Part shown: one piece after another, positions 26,808 through 34,085 of the stretch | Numbering within the stretch: the first letter of the stretch is position 1 | Layout: the number at the start of each line of letters is the position of its first letter | Assembly: GCF_037152535.1 (NCBI RefSeq) | Contig: NZ_JBBCMA010000010.1 | Span: 1-64,000, forward strand | Direction of reading: 5' to 3' | From: Leclercia sp. AS011 | Lineage (GTDB): Bacteria > Pseudomonadota > Gammaproteobacteria > Enterobacterales > Enterobacteriaceae | DNA: 64,000 nt | The notes under the pieces: model-generated | What the model saw: only the letters and a program-made list of their open reading frames with translations | Told to the model about the DNA's origin: nothing | Database searches by the model: none | Translations under genes and position numbers: made by a program

Positions 26808-27332
26808 ATGCGTAAACTCACTTCTGCCTGTTTCATGCTGATCGTTCTCGTCCAGGCACCTCTGGCCCTGGCGATGGGCGATAATAATACCGACAAGACC
26901 ACCCCGGACTGCCCGAAAGGGCAGGTGTATGACAGCGTGAGCAAAAAATGCGTGCCGGATAAGTCCGGCAGCCTCAGCGATCGGGATAAAACGAATTATG
27001 CCTATCACCTGGCGAAAAAAGGGGAGTATCAGGCGGCGCTGAACCTGCTCGACAGCCTGAAAGAGAGCAACACCGCGGAGGCCTGGAACTATCGCGGCTA
27101 TGCCACCCGCAAGCTGGGGCGCACCGACGAGGGGATTGGCTACTATCAGCGGTCGCTGGCGCTGGCCCCGAACTACGCCAAAGCGCGGGAATACCTGGGC
27201 GAAGCCTGGATGGTGAAAGGGCGTCCCGATCTCGCCGGGGAGCAGCTGAAAGCCATCGCCGCCATCTGCGGCCAGGACTGTGAAGAGTACCGCGATTTGC
27301 AGGCGGCCATTAACGGGCACCCTGAATCCTGA
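26808..27332 (+). CDS. Exported TPR protein, first gene of an ECF sigma operon
   Basis: 174 residues from the ATG of MRKLTSAC (CGGAG 9 bases upstream); an upstream GTG/ATG in frame would add eight residues before the signal peptide. A signal peptide (1-23, ending LALA) is followed by a Cys pair in a short loop (PDCPKGQVYDSVSKKCVPD), then two to three tetratricopeptide repeats (about 60-150, e.g. AWNYRGYATRKLGRTDEGIG) and a second Cys pair near the end (ICGQDCEEY). Likely a periplasmic protein-interaction module with disulphides. It is followed 10 bases later by the sigma factor's ribosome binding site, so it may feed a signal to the anti-sigma factor (inference). Confidence 0.85.
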   Translation: MRKLTSACFMLIVLVQAPLALAMGDNNTDKTTPDCPKGQVYDSVSKKCVPDKSGSLSDRDKTNYAYHLAKKGEYQAALNLLDSLKESNTAEAWNYRGYATRKLGRTDEGIGYYQRSLALAPNYAKAREYLGEAWMVKGRPDLAGEQLKAIAAICGQDCEEYRDLQAAINGHPES

Positions 27333-27354
27333 AACCGGGCGCGAGGATCGAAAA

Positions 27355-27870
27355 ATCACTAACAGTGACGTTCGCCAGCAGCTTGCTGTCCATCTCAATC
27401 GCCTCTGGCGTTACGGCCTGGTGCTGTCGCGCAACCGGGATATGGCTGAGGAGCTGGTGCAGGCGACCTGTGTGCGTGCCCTGGAAAAGAGCGCGCAGTT
27501 TGCGCCGGGTACGCGCATCGACAGGTGGCTGTTTTCGATCCTCCATTCGATCTGGATCTCCGATCTGCGCGCCCGCCGGGTGCGGATGGGGCAGGGCTTT
27601 GTCGATACCGAGGATCTGCTGGCCCCCGACACGCACGAGCAGGACGAGGATCGGCAGCGTTATCAGCAGATCATGCGGCGGGTTAACGCTCTGCCGGAAG
27701 CGCAGCGCAATACGCTGTTTCTGGTCTACGTCGAAGGCTTCAGCTATCAGGAGGCGGCGGACACCTTATCGGTGCCGATTGGCACCATCATGAGCCGGCT
27801 GGCCACCGCCCGGGCGACGCTGGCCAAAACAGCGCCTGTCCCGCCTGCTGCAAAGGAGAAACGCTGGTGA
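27355..27870 (+). CDS. ECF sigma factor, probable AUC start codon
   Basis: About 172 residues. Region 2 (about 10-75: LWRYGLVLSRNRDMAEELVQ, then IDRWLFSILHSIWISDLRAR) and region 4 (about 105-160: LPEAQRNTLFLVYVEGFSYQ, IGTIMSRLATAR) are clear, with no region 1.1 or 3, as in ECF sigma factors. A GTG at 27280 gives a longer form of 196 residues but lies inside the TPR gene with AGGA only 2 bases before it. The codon at 27355 is ATC, with GAGGA (27343-27347) exactly 7 bases upstream, 10 bases after the TPR stop, and gives the usual ECF N-terminus length. I therefore prefer an AUC start, which is unproven. The stop overlaps the anti-sigma GTG. Confidence 0.88.
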   Translation: MTNSDVRQQLAVHLNRLWRYGLVLSRNRDMAEELVQATCVRALEKSAQFAPGTRIDRWLFSILHSIWISDLRARRVRMGQGFVDTEDLLAPDTHEQDEDRQRYQQIMRRVNALPEAQRNTLFLVYVEGFSYQEAADTLSVPIGTIMSRLATARATLAKTAPVPPAAKEKRW

Positions 27871-28667
27871 AAAGGATCCGTTTTACGCCCCCCTATGACG
27901 ATGAGGCTATCGTGGCCTGGCTGGATGGCGAGATGGAGGAGAGCGATGCCGGGCAGTTTGCCCGCCTGCTGCGCAGCGACGACCAGCTCGCCGGACGTAC
28001 CGCCGAACTGATGAAGAGTAACCAGGATTATCACGCGGCCTTTTCCCCTCTACTGGACGAGGCCCCCGCAGCGCGGATGCAGGCCCGGCTGGCGGCCCAT
28101 CTCAGGGAAAACGCGTCGCCACGCACGGGGGTCAGCCGTCGGGCGCTGATTGCCGCCTCGGTCTGTTTTCTGCTGATCGGCACGGGCGCGGGCTATCTGG
28201 CGCGCACGTTATCAGGCGAAGGGCCGGAGGCGCGCGATGAGAACGCCAGCATCCGCGATCTGGAGGCGCACTACATGTCGCTCTACAGCGCCGAGACGCT
28301 GCTCGACGCCGACAGCTCGCCCCCGATGCTGCGCCGCGGCCTGGCCCGCATCGCCCGGGATGTGGGGTTGCAGCTGCACGCGCAGCAGCTGGCGCTGCAC
28401 AATAGCGAGCTGAAGATGGTGCGCATTCTGCGCTATGAACATACCGCCATCGGCCAGATTGCCTGGAACCAGGCCGACTATGGCCCGCTGGCGCTGTGCA
28501 TCTCGGCTCACGGGCAGGGGCGGTCAACCGCGATAGCCACCGAACAGCGTTACGGGATGCATATCGCCTGGTGGCACGACCGGGGGTATCAGTTTGCCCT
28601 GATTGGCCGCACGCCTGTTAAACAGTTAGAGGAAGCGGCCCGCCAGCTACAGGCCGCGCTGTCATAG
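27867..28667 (+). CDS. Anti-sigma factor, single-pass membrane protein
   Basis: 266 residues from GTG with AAAGGAG upstream; GTGA overlaps the sigma stop codon. Residues 1-80 are a typical anti-sigma domain (DDEAIVAWLDGEMEESDA near 11-28) without a zinc HxxxCxxC motif. A membrane helix lies at about 90-110 (ALIAASVCFLLIGTGAGYLA). The C-terminal part of about 150 residues would be periplasmic and resembles the family's sensor region, with no domain I can name. It should hold the ECF sigma factor inactive at the inner membrane until a periplasmic signal arrives. The upstream TPR protein is an obvious candidate partner. Confidence 0.85.
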   Translation: MKRIRFTPPYDDEAIVAWLDGEMEESDAGQFARLLRSDDQLAGRTAELMKSNQDYHAAFSPLLDEAPAARMQARLAAHLRENASPRTGVSRRALIAASVCFLLIGTGAGYLARTLSGEGPEARDENASIRDLEAHYMSLYSAETLLDADSSPPMLRRGLARIARDVGLQLHAQQLALHNSELKMVRILRYEHTAIGQIAWNQADYGPLALCISAHGQGRSTAIATEQRYGMHIAWWHDRGYQFALIGRTPVKQLEEAARQLQAALS

Positions 28668-29219
28668 CGCGGCGGGCTTTGCCTGGATCTCAATGGCAAT
28701 GGCGATCCGATCGTCCACCACCAGCGCAAAGCGATCCATTTTATAGGCCGATCGTGAGATGGCGGTGGTGGCATGCAGAGCGATCGCCTCTCCCGACAGG
28801 CGATCGAGCCGGGCATCGAGGATCACCGGACGGCTGAGCTCCCGGACGGTGAGGGAGCCAAAAGCGCGGTAGTGATCCGGGCCGAGCTTGACCACCCGGG
28901 TGCTGGCAAAGGTGATGGTCGGGTAGCGGGCGGCATCAAAAAACATATTGCTCTTCAGCTGCCAGGTGAGCAGGTTGTTGGAGGCCTGCAACGTCGCCAC
29001 CGGAACGGTGACGTTGATGCGGTCGTCAAATTCATTATCCGGGTTTAGCGTGACTTTACCCGTCACCCCTTTCAGATTGGCCCATGACGGAATGCCGCCA
29101 AAGGCACGCCACGACAGCTTGATGGCGGTTTTGTCCGTGTCGATGGTATAGGCGACCGGTGCCGCAAAAAGCGACGGGCAAACAAGCGTGACCGCCAGCA
29201 GGAGAAGAAGGCGCAGCAT
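28662..29219 (-). CDS. YceI-family periplasmic lipid-binding protein
   Basis: 185 residues with a signal peptide (1-19, LLLLLAVTLVCPSLFAAP). The mature part has the YceI beta-barrel signature (YTIDTDKTAIKLSWRAFG, FFDAARYPTITFAST, LTVRELSRPVILDA). YceI-type proteins bind isoprenoid or fatty acyl ligands such as polyprenyl quinones in the periplasm. It is convergent with, and overlaps by six bases, the anti-sigma gene. Its stop and the anti-sigma stop are shared in one short region, so the two operons would terminate against each other. Confidence 0.9.
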   Translation of the reverse strand: MLRLLLLLAVTLVCPSLFAAPVAYTIDTDKTAIKLSWRAFGGIPSWANLKGVTGKVTLNPDNEFDDRINVTVPVATLQASNNLLTWQLKSNMFFDAARYPTITFASTRVVKLGPDHYRAFGSLTVRELSRPVILDARLDRLSGEAIALHATTAISRSAYKMDRFALVVDDRIAIAIEIQAKPAAL

Positions 29220-29362
29220 AAGGTCTTCCTTTCATAGAGCAGGTTTATTCGGGGTAGGGCCCTGCGTGAGATAAGCGTAGAAAGACCCGGGCGCGTCGGC
29301 AAGCAGGGCGATGAAATCGTGCTACAGTGAGCCATTAAAATTTGATCTAAAAGGGTTTTACG

Positions 29363-29773
29363 ATGGATTTGATCGCGGATTTAAAACGGAAATACCCGGG
29401 CGCGTGGGCATGGGCCTTCGGCGATAGTCCTGAGATGGCCGACGAACTGGCGGACCTGGTGGTGAAAGGGATCAAGACCGCCTCCTGCTGCTCGCTGGCC
29501 TCGTTTAATACCGATGACGCCGCCCCCGGGCCAGGGAGTTACCATATTATTCTTAACGGCCAGGGCGCGCCGGTCTGCGTTATCAGAATGGTCTCTCTGC
29601 GCCTGGTGCGCTTCTCCGAAGTGACGGAAACCTTTGCCCGTAAAGAGGGGGAAGGGGATTTGAGCCTGGCGTACTGGCGCGCGGAACATCAGGCGTTTTT
29701 CACCCGCGAAGGGGTGTTCGCAGAGGATATGGAGCTGGTGGCCGAAGAGTTTAGGGTGGTGGAGGTGGTGTGA
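29363..29773 (+). CDS. ASCH-domain protein
   Basis: 136 residues. The ASCH fold (related to PUA, RNA-binding) is suggested by the conserved run GIKTASCCSLASF with GSYHIILNGQGAPVCVIRMV and the LAYWRAEHQAFF motif typical of the E. coli YqfB/ASCH group. ASCH proteins include amidohydrolases for N4-acetylcytidine, and others with unknown RNA roles; I cannot decide which. The gene stands alone, with an AAAAGGG ribosome binding site before ATG. Confidence 0.85.
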   Translation: MDLIADLKRKYPGAWAWAFGDSPEMADELADLVVKGIKTASCCSLASFNTDDAAPGPGSYHIILNGQGAPVCVIRMVSLRLVRFSEVTETFARKEGEGDLSLAYWRAEHQAFFTREGVFAEDMELVAEEFRVVEVV

Positions 29774-29994
29774 TGTGTGCGAACAACCCCCTCTGCCTTG
29801 AAGTAGAGGATGGGGAGGGCATCAAACATTTAACCCATAAAAAGATACTTCTCACACTTTAACATTCAACTATATGAATTATTTGTATTTTATATTTTTA
29901 GATTGATACAGTTCTGGCTTAAACATTATTTCGTCCGACAAGCAGGGTTATTTAATCGCTGGCTCGGCGCACCACAACAGGAAATACTTTATTC

Positions 29995-30852
29995 ATGAAC
30001 GAGTTACCGGCTACACCGACCCGTTTTACCTCTATTGAAGAACTGGGTTTAACGGGTGAGATACTCTCTATTTGCACAAATTATGCTGATGGAAAGGGAA
30101 TACTGGAATTAAACCTTTCTGCAGGCACCGGTAGGTCGGGTTACTGGATAATCGATCAGAAGCGGCATTTTGATCATGTGGTGTTGCGTGTTAAAGAGTC
30201 AGATAAGACCTACAAAATATATACCGGGCGTTTTCTTAACCTTCAGTCTCCTGAGGGTAAGAACAAGAAGATTGCTGTGTTTGACGATCTAAAGTTTCAG
30301 GGGGTCACAAACACCAATTCCCAAACCTTCAATGGTGGTAAATACAGCGGACATGGACGAACCTATGTCACCGTCCTGTCCTCTTCGGAACCTGAAATGG
30401 ACGAACCGGTATCGGAAGCATTTCCAGCGACCTTCCGTGAAGGTTCGCAGAGAGTTATCCGGACACGTCCGGACCAGTCCCCCTTCTCGGAAGCAGTCAG
30501 AGAAAATTGTTACGGTCGCTGTGTAATAACGGGTGCTACATTGCGATGGCGTACCGAAGCTGCACACATTATCCCACATTGTGATCAGGGCATTCCTGAC
30601 GTTTCGAATGGCCTGTTGTTGCGACGGGATATTCATGCCCTCTTTGATCAAGGCCATTGTGCAATCAATCCTGACACGATGACGTTACATTTCAGTCAGG
30701 CATCCCTTCAACAGGACCGCGATTTGGCAGAATTTCATTTAACTGAAATCACATCCGAAAAACTTAAGAAGCCCGTTAATAAAGATTTTCTGCTTACCCA
30801 CTGGCAGTGGTTTGTGCAAAAACAAGATGAAGATTCACTGTTCACAAGCTAA
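29995..30852 (+). CDS. HNH endonuclease-like protein with uncharacterised N-terminal half
   Basis: 285 residues. The C-terminal half carries an HNH_2-type nuclease: CYGRCVITG (about 172-180), EAAHIIPH (191-198), NGLLLRRDIHALFDQGHC (207-224), with the His-Asn-His catalytic set and no CxxC zinc pairs after. The N-terminal 150 residues form an unassigned domain that includes YWIIDQKRHFDHVVLRV and an RT-Y-V-T-V strand; it may bind the target. Such genes appear in restriction-like and phage-defence settings, but there is no methyltransferase or helicase neighbour here. It may also be a solitary selfish or repair nuclease. AT content is higher than the region average, consistent with recent acquisition. 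Confidence 0.85.
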   Translation: MNELPATPTRFTSIEELGLTGEILSICTNYADGKGILELNLSAGTGRSGYWIIDQKRHFDHVVLRVKESDKTYKIYTGRFLNLQSPEGKNKKIAVFDDLKFQGVTNTNSQTFNGGKYSGHGRTYVTVLSSSEPEMDEPVSEAFPATFREGSQRVIRTRPDQSPFSEAVRENCYGRCVITGATLRWRTEAAHIIPHCDQGIPDVSNGLLLRRDIHALFDQGHCAINPDTMTLHFSQASLQQDRDLAEFHLTEITSEKLKKPVNKDFLLTHWQWFVQKQDEDSLFTS

Positions 30853-30900
30853 CAATTTATTTTGTGAGTAAGACCGACGGGTAAGAAAGCCGCACTGCAA

Positions 30901-30983
30901 CGCCGGGTGGCGGCTACGCCTTACCCGGCCTACAAAAACCGTCTTTGACTTGGTAGGCCCGGCAAGCGAAGCGCCGCCGGGCA
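30901..30983. repeat. Paired REP elements (BIME)
   Basis: cgccgggtggcggctacgcc...acccggcctac followed by taggcccggcaagcgaagcgccgccgggca. It lies between convergent HNH and secretion genes. Confidence 0.85.
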
Positions 30984-30996
30984 GGCAGGCCGCACC

Positions 30997-32316
30997 TCAC
31001 ATCTCTTTAAACGCCAGCTCCAGGCGGGCCTGCAGCGGTTTAAACAGGTAGCTCAGGAAGGTGCGCTCCCCGGTTTTAATGGTCACGTTGGCGGGCATCC
31101 CGGCTTTGATCTTATGATGGCGCAGCAGGCGTACCCCTTCGGGGGAGACCTGCACTTCAGCCAGATAATAGGGCTGCTGGGTTACTTTATCGGTGAGGCG
31201 GTCCGCCGAGACGGTCAGCACCCGGGCCGGCACCGACGGCAGCAGGGCGTGGTTCAGCGCCGGGAACATCACGTCGACGGTCAGCCCCGGGGCCATTTTA
31301 TCAATCGCCTGCACCGGAATTTTGGCGTCGATTTGCAGCGGCTGTCCGGCGGCAACGATATCCATCAGGTGTTCCCCCGGCTGGATCACCCCGCCCACGG
31401 TGCTGACTTTCACGTCCAGCACAATGCCGTCGATGGGCGAGCGGATCAGGGTGTTATCCAGCTCGTGGCGGGTTGACTGGAGTTCGTCCTCCAGCATCGC
31501 CACCTCTTTTTGCTTATCCGTGAGTTCAGACTCCACCTCCCGCTGGTACTGGTGCTGTACCTGATAAGCTTTGATCCGCAGTTCGTTCTGCTGCGACTTC
31601 AGCTTCGCGATGTTGAGAATGTCTTCTGAGACGGTGCTGGAGATCTCCGCCGCCTCGCGCTCCAGCACCATCAGCTGGGCTTTGGGGTAGTAGTTCTTCT
31701 CGCTCAGGGCCCGGATAGCCCCCAGCTCTCTGTTGATCAGCGTGAACTGATGCTCGCGGTAGCCCTTAATCTTATTGAGATTCTCCGTCTGCCCGACCAG
31801 GCCGTCGAGGGACTCCTCGATCATCGACAGCTCATCCTGAATATTTTTCCGCCGGGTCTCAAAGAGTTTGGCCTGCAGCTGCTGGCTCTCGGCGAGGCGT
31901 TTATTACCAGCAAAGTTTTTTAACAGGCTGTCGCTGAAGGTGATGGACGCCGCGCCGTTTCGTTCCGCCAGTAGCCGGTCTTCACTGGTTTTGGCGGAGA
32001 TATACTGGGCGCTTAACGCGCTGTAGCGCATGTCCAGCTGCAGGGTGTCCAGGCGCATTAACACCTGGTTCTTTTTCACCGCTTCCCCCTCCTTCATAAA
32101 GATATCGGTCACCCGTCCGCCGCTTAAGTGCTGGATGGTTTTGCGGTTGCTGGAGACCGTTACCGTGCCGTCGGCTACCACCCCGGCATCCAGCGGCGCT
32201 TTTATCGCCCAGAGTAAAAACCCCCCGACACCAATCAGGATCACCGCCAGGCCGCGGATCAGCGGGGGCCAGATATTGGTATCCGGCATAGCAGACTCCT
32301 TTTCAGCATTGTTCAT
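30997..32316 (-). CDS. Type I secretion periplasmic adaptor (HlyD/PrtE family)
   Basis: 439 residues: cytoplasmic tail, membrane helix (about 22-42, LAVILIGVGGFLLWAI), lipoyl-like half (VTVSSNRKTIQHLSGG near 52-67), a long coiled-coil hairpin (about 100-290) and the C-terminal beta domain (IKAGMPANVTIKTGERTFLS). It would link the ABC protein to an outer membrane channel for export of the RTX peroxidase. The start ATG overlaps the ABC gene stop by four bases. No third gene for an outer membrane protein follows, so the cell's TolC or the LapE-like protein at 4849-6249 probably completes the channel. Confidence 0.93.
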   Translation of the reverse strand: MNNAEKESAMPDTNIWPPLIRGLAVILIGVGGFLLWAIKAPLDAGVVADGTVTVSSNRKTIQHLSGGRVTDIFMKEGEAVKKNQVLMRLDTLQLDMRYSALSAQYISAKTSEDRLLAERNGAASITFSDSLLKNFAGNKRLAESQQLQAKLFETRRKNIQDELSMIEESLDGLVGQTENLNKIKGYREHQFTLINRELGAIRALSEKNYYPKAQLMVLEREAAEISSTVSEDILNIAKLKSQQNELRIKAYQVQHQYQREVESELTDKQKEVAMLEDELQSTRHELDNTLIRSPIDGIVLDVKVSTVGGVIQPGEHLMDIVAAGQPLQIDAKIPVQAIDKMAPGLTVDVMFPALNHALLPSVPARVLTVSADRLTDKVTQQPYYLAEVQVSPEGVRLLRHHKIKAGMPANVTIKTGERTFLSYLFKPLQARLELAFKEM

Positions 32317-34049
32317 GATACGGCCTCACGTTGTGATTCAGCGGGTGCGACGGGAACCGGTTTGAGCATGTTGGCCTGGCGCAGGTTGGCAAACACCTGC
32401 TCCCGCGGGCCGAACGCCTGGACGGCACCTTCGTTTATCAGCAGCACTTTATTCACCACCCCCAGCAGGGTCGGGCGATGGGAGATCAGCACCACCGTCT
32501 GCCCTTGGGCGCGCAGGGCGTTGATGGCCTTGATCAGCGCCATCTCCCCGGCGTCGTCGAGGTTGGCGTTGGGCTCATCAAGGACGATAAAGGCCGGGTT
32601 GTTGTACACCGCCCGCGCCAGGCCGATGCGCTGGCGCTGCCCGCCGGAGAGCTGATGGCCGCTGGCCCCGAGCGGAGTGTCGTAGCCCTGGGGCAGACGT
32701 AAAATCATCTCGTGAACCCCGGCCAACTGCGCCGCGGCAACAATCAGCTCGCTGTTAGCCTCACCAAAGCGGGCAATGTTCTGGGCGATGCTGCCGTCAA
32801 ACAGCTCCACGTCCTGGGGCAGATAGCCCATCGACGGGCCGAGCAGGGTTTTATCCCACTGGCAGATGTCGGCCCCATCCAGCCGCACTTTTCCGGCCAG
32901 CGGCTGCCAGACCCCCACCAGCAGCTTCGCCAGCGAACTCTTGCCCGAGGCGGAAGGGCCGATGATCCCCAGCACTTCGCCCTGTTCGAGCTGGAACGAG
33001 ACGTTGCGCAGGGTGGCGGCTTTCTGCCCCGGCGGGGCGGCAAACACCCCTTCGACGCTGATGACGCCTTTCGGGGTCGGCAGGGTGAGGATCGCTTGCG
33101 GTGCCGGGTACTCCTCCAGCAGGCGGGTGAGCTGTTTCCAGGCGCTGCGGAACTGCACAAACTGCTTCCAGCTGCCGATGATCTGCTCCACCGGGCTCAG
33201 CACGCGCCCGAGGATAATCGACGCGGCAATCATCAGCCCGGGGGTGATTTCCCCGGCGATCACCAGCAGGGCACCGGCCCCCAGCGACACGGACTGCAGC
33301 AGGACGCGGACAAAGCGGCTCAGGCTGCTGTAGACCGCCGACTTATCGGCAATGTGGGTCTGGAGCACCATCACTTTGGTGTGGCCCTCCAGCCAGTGTT
33401 TCTTCAGGGTGGCAAGCATCCCCATCGCTTCGATGGTGTCGGAGTTTTGCAGCTGCTTGTTGAGGATGATGGCGTTGCCGACGCTCAGCATCTGCGCCTG
33501 CTGGATCGGCGTTTTGGTGGAGAGCTCCGTGAGCAGCGTCAGGCAGAGTAAAATCAGGATCCCGCCGAGGGACAGATAACCCAGCAGGGGATGGACCAGG
33601 AACGCCACCAGTAAATAGAAGGGCGTCCAGGGAATATCGAGCAGGGCGAACAGACTGTTGCCAGCGAGGATCTGGCGGATCTGCGCCAGCTCGTTCAGCG
33701 CCTGCGCCGGGTTATTATCGCCGGTCGCCATTTTGCGCTTAAAGGCGGCATTAAATACCAGCTGATTGAGCTTCACGTCGAGGCGGTTGCCCAGCCGGGT
33801 CATGACGCTGGAACGGGCAAACTCAATCATCCCGATGACGATATAGACCCCAACGATCAGCAAGGTGAGCATCAGCAGGGTGGTGGTGTTCTGACTGGCA
33901 AGAACCCGGTCGTACACCTGTAGCATATAAATTGCCGGCGCCAGCATAAGCATATTTATCACGCAGCCAAAAAACAGCAGGGTAATAAAGGCAGGCCTGG
34001 TCCCCTTGAGGGCGTTTTTCAGTTCTGTTGACTTATACTGGCGCGGCAT
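32313..34049 (-). CDS. Type I secretion ABC exporter (PrtD-type)
   Basis: 578 residues from the ATG of MPRQYKS, chosen because AAGGAG precedes it by 7 bases; the alternative TTG six codons upstream would contain that site inside the gene. Six membrane helices (about 20-300) without an N-terminal C39 domain, unlike the other exporter in the window, then a nucleotide-binding domain: Walker A GPSASGKSS, signature LSGGQRQ, Walker B FIVLDEPN and H-loop ISHR. This is the PrtD/AprD subfamily, which exports RTX proteases, lipases and similar proteins. Its likely substrate is the RTX peroxidase just upstream, separated by 36 bases. Confidence 0.93.
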   Translation of the reverse strand: MPRQYKSTELKNALKGTRPAFITLLFFGCVINMLMLAPAIYMLQVYDRVLASQNTTTLLMLTLLIVGVYIVIGMIEFARSSVMTRLGNRLDVKLNQLVFNAAFKRKMATGDNNPAQALNELAQIRQILAGNSLFALLDIPWTPFYLLVAFLVHPLLGYLSLGGILILLCLTLLTELSTKTPIQQAQMLSVGNAIILNKQLQNSDTIEAMGMLATLKKHWLEGHTKVMVLQTHIADKSAVYSSLSRFVRVLLQSVSLGAGALLVIAGEITPGLMIAASIILGRVLSPVEQIIGSWKQFVQFRSAWKQLTRLLEEYPAPQAILTLPTPKGVISVEGVFAAPPGQKAATLRNVSFQLEQGEVLGIIGPSASGKSSLAKLLVGVWQPLAGKVRLDGADICQWDKTLLGPSMGYLPQDVELFDGSIAQNIARFGEANSELIVAAAQLAGVHEMILRLPQGYDTPLGASGHQLSGGQRQRIGLARAVYNNPAFIVLDEPNANLDDAGEMALIKAINALRAQGQTVVLISHRPTLLGVVNKVLLINEGAVQAFGPREQVFANLRQANMLKPVPVAPAESQREAVS

Positions 34050-34085
34050 AGGGTGCTCCTTATTCAATAAGCGTGACCGTGTTAA

